In this document: positions 25,033-33,502 of the stretch, piece by piece
Position numbering within the stretch: position 1 is the stretch's first letter
Layout of the letters: each line of letters opens with the position of its first letter
Assembly: GCA_938003855.1 (NCBI GenBank)
Contig: CALKXD010000274.1
Span: 1 to 38,621 of the forward strand
From: an uncultured Granulosicoccaceae bacterium
GTDB taxonomy: Bacteria > Pseudomonadota > Gammaproteobacteria > Granulosicoccales > Granulosicoccaceae
Length of the DNA: 38,621 bases
Reading direction: 5' to 3'
Translations under genes and position numbers: made by a program
The notes under the pieces: model-generated
What the model saw: the letters and a program-made list of their open reading frames with translations, nothing else
The model's database searches: none
Told to the model about the DNA's origin: nothing

Positions 25033-25473
25033 GAAAACCTATGCATTGACTCAACCCGGACCCGCGTCTCGCTTGCATTAAGAAAATACCAGGCCACAGG
25101 AAAAACGCCTGTCAGTTAAGGACTACAGAATATCGTCTCGGCAATGTACTGAGATTACCCGGATGGTCGCTCACGCTAAATGTTGAAAACACTTAAGTGG
25201 TAACCTTAAAAAATTGTGTAAGGGCTGAACACATGATGCGGATTCGGGCATCATGCAAGGCAATGACCTCAGCCGTGGGTTGATCTATTTATCACAGCTA
25301 GACTGACCACCCACCAGACCGTATGATTAAAACGGCGTTCACGTTCCCGGACAACTTACTCGCACTGGATTGCCCGGCCGCTGGAGACTTTATATTTATA
25401 GTGTCTGCAGTAGACCGGCATCGGAGTTGGCAACCGTAGCGCAACATTCAATCACCGAACGGATCTTCAACAG
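25033..25473. other. Intergenic region with a structured segment
   Basis: There are 441 bases between the SDR and the TauD-like gene, both on the plus strand. Apart from the nested hairpin at 25223-25274 no gene or RNA family was recognised. AT-rich stretches near 25200 and 25380 may be promoters. Confidence 0.45.
25223..25274 (+). other. Nested inverted repeats, possible structured RNA or terminator
   Basis: Inner arms CATGATGC (25232-25239) and GCATCATG (25248-25255) are perfect with an 8-base loop. They are enclosed by outer arms GGCTGA (25223-25228) and TCAGCC (25269-25274). The element lies 190 bases after the SDR stop and 200 bases before the dioxygenase. No T-tract follows, so leader-RNA structure or a protein site is as likely as termination. 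Confidence 0.35.
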
Positions 25474-26535
25474 ATGGCGGGCATACCAACGCAGCAGCAA
25501 TCTTTCCAAAAAATTCGCTGGTCTGGTGATGCCGTATGGGATAACCAAACCGTTGGCGACGACAGCGACTGGATTGTCAATCTGGATGACCGTGAAATCA
25601 GCGAGATTCTGACCTGTGTTGGTAAAAGCAAATCAACCGGCAAACCGATAGGCCAACTAACGCGTGCAGACTTCAATCTGCGACACACAGGCCCTCGATT
25701 GCTGGCACTGCGTGACGATGTACTGAACGGACGCGGATTCGCTGTACTGCGTGGCTTAACCGGCAGCGACGAAGATCTCATAAGAGCTTACTGGGGTATA
25801 GGCACCTGGTTTGGTGATCCGGTATCGCAGAACGCCAGGGCCCACCTGCTCGGCCATGTCATCGATCAACGTGCGACACCGGCTGCCGGAACTCGTATCT
25901 ATCAGACAAACCAGGCTCAACCGTTTCACTCTGACTCCTGCGACATCGTCGGTCTGCTCTGCCTGCGTCAGGCAAAACACGGTGGCGCAAGTTCAATAGC
26001 AAGTTCTGCAGCAATCTACAACAAACTGCTCGACAACGACCCGGAAACACTCAACACTTTATGTGGCGAATTTCAATGCGACCGCTACGGTGAAATTCCG
26101 CAAGGCAAGCTGCCCCACTACACAGTTCGTGTTTTTAATAACGTTGACGGGAATCTGGTCTGCTGCGGTATGGATCCCGACATACGCTCGGCCCAACGAC
26201 TTGACGGAGTAGCACCGTTATCAACATTGCAGTTATCAGCGCTGCAGGCATTCCAGCAGGCAGCCGGTACGCTTGCGCTGAACATGACTCTCGCACGCGG
26301 CGACATCCAACTGGTCAACAACCTCACAGTGGTCCACGCCCGCGAGGAATTTGAAGACTTCCCCGAACCCGACAAACGACGCTACCTTATCCGATTGTGG
26401 CTGTCCTCTCCGCACGGACGACGGCTGCCGGCGTTTATGGCAGAACGCTGGGGCAACATTGACCCTGGCGCAGTACGCGGGGGTATCAGAGTGCCGGGCG
26501 CAGTGCCGGCCGTTCACCTCGACCCGGATCACTAA
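25474..26535 (+). CDS. TauD/TfdA-family 2-oxoglutarate-dependent dioxygenase
   Basis: This is a 353-residue Fe(II)/2OG dioxygenase of the TauD/TfdA fold (gamma-butyrobetaine hydroxylase/SyrP-like branch). The facial triad is H152-x-D154 (QPFHSDSCDIVGLLCL) and H288 (NNLTVVHAREEFED), with the 2OG-binding Arg near 307 (RRYLIRLWLSSP). The N-terminal RGFAVLRGL and the middle GGASSIASSAAIYN are standard for the clade. The C-terminal extension after residue 315 (LPAFMAERWGNIDPGAVRGG) is seen in bacterial homologues of unknown substrate. The ATG at 25474 lacks a strong ribosome site. It converges on the molybdoenzyme gene and may or may not be co-regulated with the 2OG oxygenase/SDR pair upstream. 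Confidence 0.92.
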   Translation: MAGIPTQQQSFQKIRWSGDAVWDNQTVGDDSDWIVNLDDREISEILTCVGKSKSTGKPIGQLTRADFNLRHTGPRLLALRDDVLNGRGFAVLRGLTGSDEDLIRAYWGIGTWFGDPVSQNARAHLLGHVIDQRATPAAGTRIYQTNQAQPFHSDSCDIVGLLCLRQAKHGGASSIASSAAIYNKLLDNDPETLNTLCGEFQCDRYGEIPQGKLPHYTVRVFNNVDGNLVCCGMDPDIRSAQRLDGVAPLSTLQLSALQAFQQAAGTLALNMTLARGDIQLVNNLTVVHAREEFEDFPEPDKRRYLIRLWLSSPHGRRLPAFMAERWGNIDPGAVRGGIRVPGAVPAVHLDPDH

Positions 26536-26615
26536 CTGTTTTGTTATCCGGCACAACCTTATTGCCGCGCGTCAGCAGCCATGATCCGGTGGAGCAGGTA
26601 CGGCAATCACTGAAT

Positions 26616-27695
26616 CTAGCTTACCGTTACCGGGTGCGGATGCACGCCGTTGTAGAGGTATCCTCCAGCATTAAACTTTACTGCATCAGGCTGTGCCCGC
26701 CCGGCAGAGTCCGTCGCACGAGTCATTAACACACGCTCCCCTGCCGTCACGTGCCACTCAAACTCAAAACGGACCCAGCCATATTTGTCGTTGTGCTCAC
26801 CCAGCACAGCATTACGCCAGTGACGACCACCATCATCACTCCACAGAACCGACGCGACAGGCGACCCCGATGAGCGCGCATAGCCGTGAATCGTATGGTG
26901 ACCACCAGTCAGTTGCGCCGGCCACGGCAAAGCAAGGCTGCTTTTAATATTAAACCGGGTGATTGGCGCGCCGTCAGCGGGTTGATACACCCCGGCCGGC
27001 CAGTGCTCGCCCCTTAGAACATACGATGTGGTATTGCGCCTGACCCAGATCGGCTTAGTGGATACTTCGATATCCTGAACCCACTTAATGCTGTAAGCAC
27101 CAATCCAGCCCGGTACCAGAACCCGAACCGGAAACCCGTGCTCAACAGGCAATGGCTCGCCGTTCATCGTCAGCGCTAACAATGTGTCCATATCGAGTGC
27201 TTTGTCTATTGGCATCGGCAGCCGCACTACCCCTTCACAGGAGTCGGTTTCTGAACCACTGGCACACACTTGCAGCGCGCTGTCTTTCACACCAGCCAGC
27301 CGCAGGACATCACGCAGTGCAACACCGGTCCACTCCGCCATACCAACCGCGCCTGTCGACCAGAGAAGATCGGCGGTACCGGACGGCGGCCGCAGGGTTT
27401 TACGATCAACCCGGATAAAAAAGGCACGATGATTACCGGCACATTCAAGCACTGCCGGCAGGCTACGCTGTTGCATCCCAAGAAGCTGGTTATAGCGTAT
27501 CGTCAGCGCTTGTCTGACACCGTCACCATGAATTCGCAGCGCGTATTCGCCGGCTGAAATACGTGGCGCAGTGCCACTACTGCAGACAAAAAAGCGCTCA
27601 TTCGGAGTGATGAATTCTTTCTGGTGTTCCAGCGGAGACTCCAGCGAGCATCCATGCACCAGCATTTTCGAAAGATCTTTAACTGAAGTACTCAC
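26616..27695 (-). CDS. Sulfite oxidase-family molybdopterin oxidoreductase
   Basis: This is a molybdenum cofactor enzyme of the sulfite oxidase fold, 359 residues. The central Mo domain has the ligating cysteine C85 in LPAVLECAGNHRAFF and the sequence GFPVRVLVPGWIGAYSIKWVQDIEV (about 205-229), the classical cofactor/substrate motif. Residues about 250-355 form the Mo-co dimerisation (Ig-like) domain (HGYARSSGSPVASVLWSDDGGRHW). There is no haem domain and no Tat signal, although many bacterial homologues are exported, so it may act in the cytoplasm or lack its native N-terminus. Start is a GTG at 27695 with an AGGGG-type site upstream. The electron acceptor is not encoded next to it. It is transcribed in the direction of the long minus-strand block, just after the TTC38-like gene in coordinates but upstream on its own promoter or read-through. 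Confidence 0.91.
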   Translation of the reverse strand: MSTSVKDLSKMLVHGCSLESPLEHQKEFITPNERFFVCSSGTAPRISAGEYALRIHGDGVRQALTIRYNQLLGMQQRSLPAVLECAGNHRAFFIRVDRKTLRPPSGTADLLWSTGAVGMAEWTGVALRDVLRLAGVKDSALQVCASGSETDSCEGVVRLPMPIDKALDMDTLLALTMNGEPLPVEHGFPVRVLVPGWIGAYSIKWVQDIEVSTKPIWVRRNTTSYVLRGEHWPAGVYQPADGAPITRFNIKSSLALPWPAQLTGGHHTIHGYARSSGSPVASVLWSDDGGRHWRNAVLGEHNDKYGWVRFEFEWHVTAGERVLMTRATDSAGRAQPDAVKFNAGGYLYNGVHPHPVTVS

Positions 27696-27785
27696 CGCCT
27701 GCCCCTTACCCGCTTAAGTAGCCAACCGTCGATTGCCTGTAGCAACTTAATCACAGCACTGATCAGAACCTACAGCCGCAAGGCC

Positions 27786-29111
27786 CTACACACAGGCACC
27801 TGCGTAGGCCGCACGATGTGACACGTTACTAAAACCCAGCAGTGCTATATCGTCTAGATAAACTCCCTGCAAATCACTGCGGCCAAGTTTGCGCGCCGCG
27901 TCTACCAGTAAATAATAATACACATCACGCTGCGCATGACTGGCCCCCATCAATGCCAGGTCACCACGCACTGCCCCGAGTACGTCAATCACCCGCTGAT
28001 AATCTTTGCGACGGTGAGCCAGCACTGCCTCACAAACCGGAATGCCGACAACGCTATAGGATAACGCCAGCGATCCGGACTGAGACAGCACCTGCTCGCG
28101 CATACTTGCCAGTAGCTCATTAGCTTTACGGTATTGGCCGGTCGCAGCAAGTACCATCATGTCATGGGTATTGCTAAACGCACTGCCGTGGTTAGCCACA
28201 CGACCGGCGCAGATGTCACCAAGCACATGCCAGTGATCACCGACATCAACGCCGTACAACTCAAGACGCATCAACAGCGACGCAACATTGGTTATATCGA
28301 TAGTGGCAGCCGGAGCGGCGACAACCAGCGCCGAGTCCGGATCTCTGACCTCGGTCGTCAGCAGTTGCAGTACCTGCTCATAGCGCCCGACCTCCAGTAA
28401 AAACAGACACATGTGCCACCAGAGGTGATGGCGCATCTGATTGGCTTGCTGCCATTGCCCGCAGAGAGACTTCAGCCACTCAATGCCACTGCGCATCTCT
28501 CCTTTCATCAACAGTACATGGGCAACCGCATGAGCACCCCATACATCGGTCGGATCAATCTCAACCGCCATTCGACCAAAACGCTCCGCGGAATCCAGAT
28601 AACCAGCTTCTTCGTTGGCAAACGAGCGCAGCGATAAAAACGCACCATAGCCGTCGGTATCGTCAAGCCATGCCGGTGCCGCACGCTCAGTGACGTTGCG
28701 CATATGCTCAAACTGCCCCATCCAGAAATACTCTTCCTGCAGTAACAGATGCATCAGCGAGTCGGTAGGATTATTTTCAAGCCACTGTGCGAGTATTGCA
28801 GCACCCGCCTCCCGGTTACCACCGCTGGCAAACTTCAACGCCGACAGTAACTGATGGTCTCGTGAGACCGGTGCGGGCAGGCGCTGTTGCACCTCATCGA
28901 TCAGGGTGCCAATGCTCTCAGCCAACGCCGCATCGCCCGCGCCATGCAGCATCCAGGCTTTGACTATGCGCGGCGTGGCATAACTATCATCGGCGGCAAT
29001 AGCGGCATCAATGCTTTGCATGGCATCCGCCCGCCAATGTACAAATTTATCAATACCCTGCGCACAAAGCGCTACAGCATCCCGCTCTGTGGCAAGCGTC
29101 TGATCAATCAT
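27786..29111 (-). CDS. TTC38-like tetratricopeptide repeat protein
   Basis: This is a 441-residue all-helical TPR protein of the tetratricopeptide-repeat-38 family. Helical repeats run from about residue 25 to 420. Examples are SIDAAIAADDSYATPRIVKAWML, DSAERFGRMAVEIDPTDVWGAHAVAHVLLMKGE (about 175-207, the strongly conserved family core with AVAHVL and M-x-G) and the NQMRHHLWWHMCLFLLEVGRYEQVL segment (about 227-251), which is the family's signature with two His residues. Other words are NHGSAFSNTHDMM and HRRKDYQRVIDVL. Bacterial members are cytoplasmic with no known biochemical activity. The ATG at 29111 has an AGGAT site about eleven bases upstream. It lies 90 bases ahead of the molybdoenzyme gene on the same strand, so the two could share a transcript. 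Confidence 0.88.
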   Translation of the reverse strand: MIDQTLATERDAVALCAQGIDKFVHWRADAMQSIDAAIAADDSYATPRIVKAWMLHGAGDAALAESIGTLIDEVQQRLPAPVSRDHQLLSALKFASGGNREAGAAILAQWLENNPTDSLMHLLLQEEYFWMGQFEHMRNVTERAAPAWLDDTDGYGAFLSLRSFANEEAGYLDSAERFGRMAVEIDPTDVWGAHAVAHVLLMKGEMRSGIEWLKSLCGQWQQANQMRHHLWWHMCLFLLEVGRYEQVLQLLTTEVRDPDSALVVAAPAATIDITNVASLLMRLELYGVDVGDHWHVLGDICAGRVANHGSAFSNTHDMMVLAATGQYRKANELLASMREQVLSQSGSLALSYSVVGIPVCEAVLAHRRKDYQRVIDVLGAVRGDLALMGASHAQRDVYYYLLVDAARKLGRSDLQGVYLDDIALLGFSNVSHRAAYAGACV

Positions 29112-29322
29112 AGTGGCTTATCCTGTTCCGCTTTCAGTCACTTTGTGAGTTCGGCATTTATGCTCCACGATACCCTGCCCGTTACATTGTCCGGGACCGC
29201 CTTTATAAGCAGGCCGGGCAGTCCGTCCTACCATGCCACACAACAACACAGCGATCCGGTAAATACAGTGAACATCAGGCAGTGACGCGTGTCGCTCCAT
29301 GCGCCAATCGACACTCTGCCCG

Positions 29323-30219
29323 CTACGGCGATGTCTGTTTCAGTGTAGCCAGCACGGCTTTCTCGAATTTGTATTTCTGGCCGGTCTCGTCAACGCCAAT
29401 GACGGGATACTTGCGATTATTCGGTTTAAAGCCGATCAGGCGAAACGCCCTGCCATTGACAGTGAAGCGGCGCAGGTAATCGTCCGCCGCAAGCGCAAAA
29501 TAGGCGGCCAATGCTTCAAACTCAAGCCGTTGTGTATCAACGGGGTCAACGCCCGCAAGATTGAAGTTTAGAGTGATTTCACACCCCTGATCGCTGTAGC
29601 TGCCCTTTGATCCGGAGATTGCCAGACCGTGGTCGCTGGCGTATTTTTCAACATGCTCAAGCAACCCTTTACGAAAAGCAGCCACAGACCCGGCCGTAAA
29701 AGCTGAGGACGGGGTTGAGGTGCCACTTTCTACCGCTGACGTTTTGCCGTCTGAATCACAGGCCCTGATCTCAAGCTTGCCGAGTGTGTCGGCCTTGCGG
29801 CCGCGAATCCACACCGTCGACCAATTGCGCCGCGGTTTTTTGTGGTAGCTACGGAACACTTCACCGGTATCGCGATGCACCAGCACCCAGGGTGCAGCCG
29901 GCTGGATTACTTCGCCATCATAACAGGCAACCGGACGCGCACCAATTTCAACGCAAATAGCCTTCCAGCGCTTGTCGTGCGCGCAGTTTTCACCATGACG
30001 CTGCCATGCCAGTGCATGGGCTATCTCGTGCAAGATGGTGTCATAGACTTCAGCCCGGTCATTGAGCTCGCACAGCGTGCGACTCAGACTGATGTGCTTT
30101 TTGTCGATCCGGCAAACACCAAAGCGCCTGCGTGCATTATCGAGGCCGCCGGTCCAGTTGGACAGCCCGTGCTGCTGCAGTGATTGATTGAGTAGGTCCA
30201 GCGCTTCTGCGACGTTCAT
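29323..30219 (-). CDS. SprT-like metalloprotease-domain protein with C-terminal extension
   Basis: The first 160 or so residues form a SprT-like zinc peptidase domain: the motif HEIAH is at 64-68 (YDTILHEIAHALAW), with a further His at 81 (HDKRWKAICVEIGARP) as third-ligand candidate. The GLDNARRRFGVCRIDKKHISLS start is typical, and the usual C-terminal zinc-ribbon cysteines appear largely absent. After a Ser/Thr-rich linker (about 158-180) residues 185-298 form a second domain, ending GRAFRLIGFKPNNRKYPVIG and then GQKYKFEKAVLATL. I associate this with phage- and plasmid-type hypothetical proteins. SprT-domain proteins include the DNA-protein-crosslink protease SPRTN, but the bacterial role is unknown. 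Total length of 298 is about twice that of plain SprT. Confidence 0.82.
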   Translation of the reverse strand: MNVAEALDLLNQSLQQHGLSNWTGGLDNARRRFGVCRIDKKHISLSRTLCELNDRAEVYDTILHEIAHALAWQRHGENCAHDKRWKAICVEIGARPVACYDGEVIQPAAPWVLVHRDTGEVFRSYHKKPRRNWSTVWIRGRKADTLGKLEIRACDSDGKTSAVESGTSTPSSAFTAGSVAAFRKGLLEHVEKYASDHGLAISGSKGSYSDQGCEITLNFNLAGVDPVDTQRLEFEALAAYFALAADDYLRRFTVNGRAFRLIGFKPNNRKYPVIGVDETGQKYKFEKAVLATLKQTSP

Positions 30220-30337
30220 ACCGTGGAAAATTGATAGTTGGCCACGACTGGATATTACCCTATTTGCAGCGCATTCTGTGGTTCTTTACAGCAACGATAT
30301 TGGTTTACTGATGCCGCCGGTCTAAATCGGCGAGCCG

Positions 30338-31264
30338 TCACTCGGGAAAAATCTGCAGCGGTATCTGCGCAGACACAATCCAGTTGGGAACATCGACAAT
30401 CTCGGCTATTTTCAGATCAACGATAGCGCCACACAGAATATAGGCTTCTGCACGGGTAAGGCCTTTTTCAGTAGCCAGCCAGTCGATCATCTGTCGCACC
30501 GCATTCTGTGCATTGAGGTAGAGATCCGGTCCGTGCGCGGTGGTACCAAAGTGACCGCCGCTGTCGGTCTTTGTCATCGGACTGGGGCGGATGTACTGCA
30601 GCTCTTTGATAGCGGAATTTTTCTTCACCGAAAAACGCATGGTGACTGTCATCGGGCACTCTATGCCCGTACCACAGATCTCTCCCTGCCCCTGATTAGC
30701 ATGGCAGTCTCCCGTCGAGAACAACGCACCGGGTACCAGCACCGGTAACCAGAATGTGCTGCCAGTGGTAAGATCGCGCACATCGACATTCCCACCATTC
30801 TCACGCGGCGGAATAGTATTCAACCGTCCGGCATCCCGCGGAGCCACACCGACACAACCGGGCATCGGCTCAAACGGCAAGGTGATGTCATTGACACCAA
30901 AGTGACAGGTATCACCGTCGAGCACCCACTGATGAAAATGTGGCTCTGGAAAATCATCAGACAGCAATCCAAAGCCGGGGCGAAAAGCCGTCCAGCCCCA
31001 GCCCTTATGCTGCATATCGAGTATTTCAACTTCCAGTGCATCACCGGGTTCTGCACCGTTTACATAGACCGAACCGTTCAGTGCATGCACTTTGCTGCGA
31101 TCAACGTTCAGGTAGTTGTCCAGCGTGGAGTCTTTAGTGTATTGCCCACTGGCCTCCAGACACTCGAAAACCACCGTGTCGCCAGGCTCAATTACCAGCC
31201 GTGGCTCTACTGAATTATCCCAGAACGGCTGAGAAATGCTGTCGTCAAGGTAGTGTGTTGTCAT
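30338..31264 (-). CDS. Acetamidase/formamidase family protein
   Basis: This is an amidase of the FmdA/AmdA family, hydrolysing formamide, acetamide or related short amides to ammonia and the acid. It has 308 residues from the ATG at 31264. Family motifs are VIEPGDTVVFECLEASGQ near the start, HALNGSVYVNGAEPGDALEVEILD (about 60-83), APRDAGRLNTIPPRENGGNVDVRDL (about 140-165), LFSTGDCHANQGQGEICGTGIECPM (about 180-205, with the metal-type GDxHAxQGxGE motif) and the C-terminal EAYILCGAIVDLKIAEIVD. An upstream ATG (31285) would add seven residues, but a TATAAT box at 31288-31293 would place the transcription start at about that ATG, so the inner start is favoured. No amide transporter is adjacent. 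Confidence 0.92.
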   Translation of the reverse strand: MTTHYLDDSISQPFWDNSVEPRLVIEPGDTVVFECLEASGQYTKDSTLDNYLNVDRSKVHALNGSVYVNGAEPGDALEVEILDMQHKGWGWTAFRPGFGLLSDDFPEPHFHQWVLDGDTCHFGVNDITLPFEPMPGCVGVAPRDAGRLNTIPPRENGGNVDVRDLTTGSTFWLPVLVPGALFSTGDCHANQGQGEICGTGIECPMTVTMRFSVKKNSAIKELQYIRPSPMTKTDSGGHFGTTAHGPDLYLNAQNAVRQMIDWLATEKGLTRAEAYILCGAIVDLKIAEIVDVPNWIVSAQIPLQIFPE

Positions 31265-31371
31265 CGGCTCAACCGGTAAATACATCCATTATAGAAAACC
31301 AGCTACCGCTGGCCCTGAGTGCCATGCAAGCAGAGTAAACAACTCACAGAGAATACCACCGCCCGAGCTGA

Positions 31372-33216
31372 CTATATTGACTCGTCCTCTCCGGACGCCT
31401 GCCGCAACCACATCTGCGAGTAGCGCCCTTCTCTGGCGAGCAGTTGCTCATGCGTACCCTGCTCTATTATCTGCCCGGCGTCGAGCACAACAATTTTGTC
31501 TGCGTCTACCACCGTTGAAAGGCGATGCGCAATGGTGATCACCGTGCGTCCTTCACTCATCTGCCGCAAGCTCTCTTGTATATCACGCTCGGTATCGGTG
31601 TCCAGTGCCGAGGTCGCCTCGTCGAGCAGCAGCACCGGCGGGTTTTTCAGCAGCGTGCGGGCTATGCCGACCCGCTGCTTTTCACCACCGGACAGTTTTA
31701 ACCCACGCTCGCCGACGGCGGTATCGTAACCGGCGACCAGGCCATCGATAAAGTCGTGTATCCTGGCCGCTTTAGCTGCGGCGACAATTTCTTCAAAGCT
31801 TGCATCGGGTCGGCCATAGGCGATGTTATAGCCGATGGTATCGTTAAACAACACGGTATCCTGAGGCACAATTCCAATGTTCTGATGCAGGCTATTCTGG
31901 GTAACATCACGAACGTCCTGCCCATCGATGCTTAGCGCCCCCCCGGTGACATCGTAAAAGCGAAACATCAACCGGCCGATGGTCGACTTCCCCGAACCGG
32001 AAGGACCCACTATCGCCACGGTCTCTCCAGCGGCCACTGACAAACTGAGCCCTTGCAGAATGGGTCGCTCACTGTCGTAGCCAAATTTTATCGAATCAAA
32101 GTGCATCGCGCCGCCGGCAATCTGCAGGTCGGTGGCGTCGGGCTTGTCCTGCACTTCGCGCTGATATCGGAGCAGGTCAAACATCTCACCCATATCGATC
32201 AATGACTGGCGAATTTCCCGGTAGACGGTACCGAGAAAATTTAACGGCATAGTGATTTGAATCATGTAGGCATTCACCAGTACAAAATCACCAACGGTCA
32301 GATCACCGTTATTTACCCCGATAGCAGCCATCACCATAACAATCACCAAACCCGCGGTGATCAGCAGTGACTGCCCGAAATTAAGAAATGCCAGTGAATA
32401 GGATGTCGTCAGCGCGGCTTTCTCGTAGCCTTTCATGGATTCGTCGTAGCGCTCGGCTTCACGATCCTCAGCATTAAAGTACTTAACGGTTTCGTAGTTG
32501 AGCAAGCTGTCGATGGCCTTTTGATTGGCATCCGTGTCCTTGTCGTTCATTTGCTTGCGAACCTGCACCCGCCATTCAGTCACTTTAAAGGTAAACCAGA
32601 TATAAACGGCAATGGTCACAACAATGACAGTCAGGTACCAAACATCGAAGACAAAAAACATGATCGCGCCAATCATCACCAGTTCAAGGACTAATGGCCC
32701 TATCGAGAACAACATAAACCGCAGCAGGAAGTCGACCCCCTTCACCCCGCGTTCGATGATCCGGCTCAAACCACCGGTCTTGCGCGTCAGGTGATAGCGC
32801 AACGACAACGCGTGCATATGGCGAAAAGTCTCCAGCGCAAGCTTGCGCAAAGAGCGCTGCCCGACCTTGGCAAAAATCACATCACGCAACTGATTAAAAC
32901 CCACCGTCATCAGCCGCGCCACACCATAGGCGATAGTCAGACCGACCGCACCGGTGATCAGCATGAAAGTCGCATCCGACCCGCCGTCATCCGGCGCCAT
33001 CGCGTCAACCGCTCCCTTGTACAAAAACGGTGTTATCACTGACACCACACGTGCCACCACCAGTGCTACCAGTGCCAACACCACCCGTACTCGTATTTCA
33101 CGGTTGTCCGCTGGCCACAAATACGGCAGGACACGGCGGATGGTGCGAAGGCCGCTGCGCCGGGCCTCTGTTTGACTGTCGGCTTCTGCTTGATTGTCGA
33201 TAGTGTCGACGGACAT
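31372..33216 (-). CDS. Atm1-type ABC exporter (half-transporter with fused ATPase)
   Basis: This is an ABC half-transporter of 614 residues (ATG at 33216 after a GGGA site; a TTG at 33240 would add eight residues). Six transmembrane helices (about 45-330) precede the nucleotide-binding domain. ATM1/HMT1-class words are YHLTRKTGGLSRIIERG, LLNYETVKYFNAEDREAERYDES and NFLGTVYREIRQSLIDMGEMFDLL, which in NaAtm1 and yeast Atm1 line a glutathione-binding pocket. The NBD carries GPSGSGKST (Walker A), LSGGEKQRVGIART (signature) and VLLLDEATSALD (Walker B). Such exporters move glutathione-linked compounds or metal adducts and support Fe-S or heavy-metal homeostasis. It probably works as a homodimer in the inner membrane. 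Confidence 0.95.
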   Translation of the reverse strand: MSVDTIDNQAEADSQTEARRSGLRTIRRVLPYLWPADNREIRVRVVLALVALVVARVVSVITPFLYKGAVDAMAPDDGGSDATFMLITGAVGLTIAYGVARLMTVGFNQLRDVIFAKVGQRSLRKLALETFRHMHALSLRYHLTRKTGGLSRIIERGVKGVDFLLRFMLFSIGPLVLELVMIGAIMFFVFDVWYLTVIVVTIAVYIWFTFKVTEWRVQVRKQMNDKDTDANQKAIDSLLNYETVKYFNAEDREAERYDESMKGYEKAALTTSYSLAFLNFGQSLLITAGLVIVMVMAAIGVNNGDLTVGDFVLVNAYMIQITMPLNFLGTVYREIRQSLIDMGEMFDLLRYQREVQDKPDATDLQIAGGAMHFDSIKFGYDSERPILQGLSLSVAAGETVAIVGPSGSGKSTIGRLMFRFYDVTGGALSIDGQDVRDVTQNSLHQNIGIVPQDTVLFNDTIGYNIAYGRPDASFEEIVAAAKAARIHDFIDGLVAGYDTAVGERGLKLSGGEKQRVGIARTLLKNPPVLLLDEATSALDTDTERDIQESLRQMSEGRTVITIAHRLSTVVDADKIVVLDAGQIIEQGTHEQLLAREGRYSQMWLRQASGEDESI

Positions 33217-33502
33217 GTATTTCCCGGGAGTTATAAACAACCGTGCAGAAACACAGTCGCATAGGTTGGATCAGAGCCTTAACAATACAGGCTTCAGGGG
33301 AGATTTGCGGCGCTTTCGCGTGCTCAATTCCACTACGCCAACGTAAGGCCCGGAATGATAAATTCAACGGTGCTGTAGACACCTTAGCTAGCCGACGACG
33401 CGCGTTGGAATGCGGGCCCATAGCAACAACGTGGTGCGATCAGTCAGGTAACAGCGACACAAGGCGTCAGGTGAGCAATCACCAACCACAACACCGTCAG
33501 CC

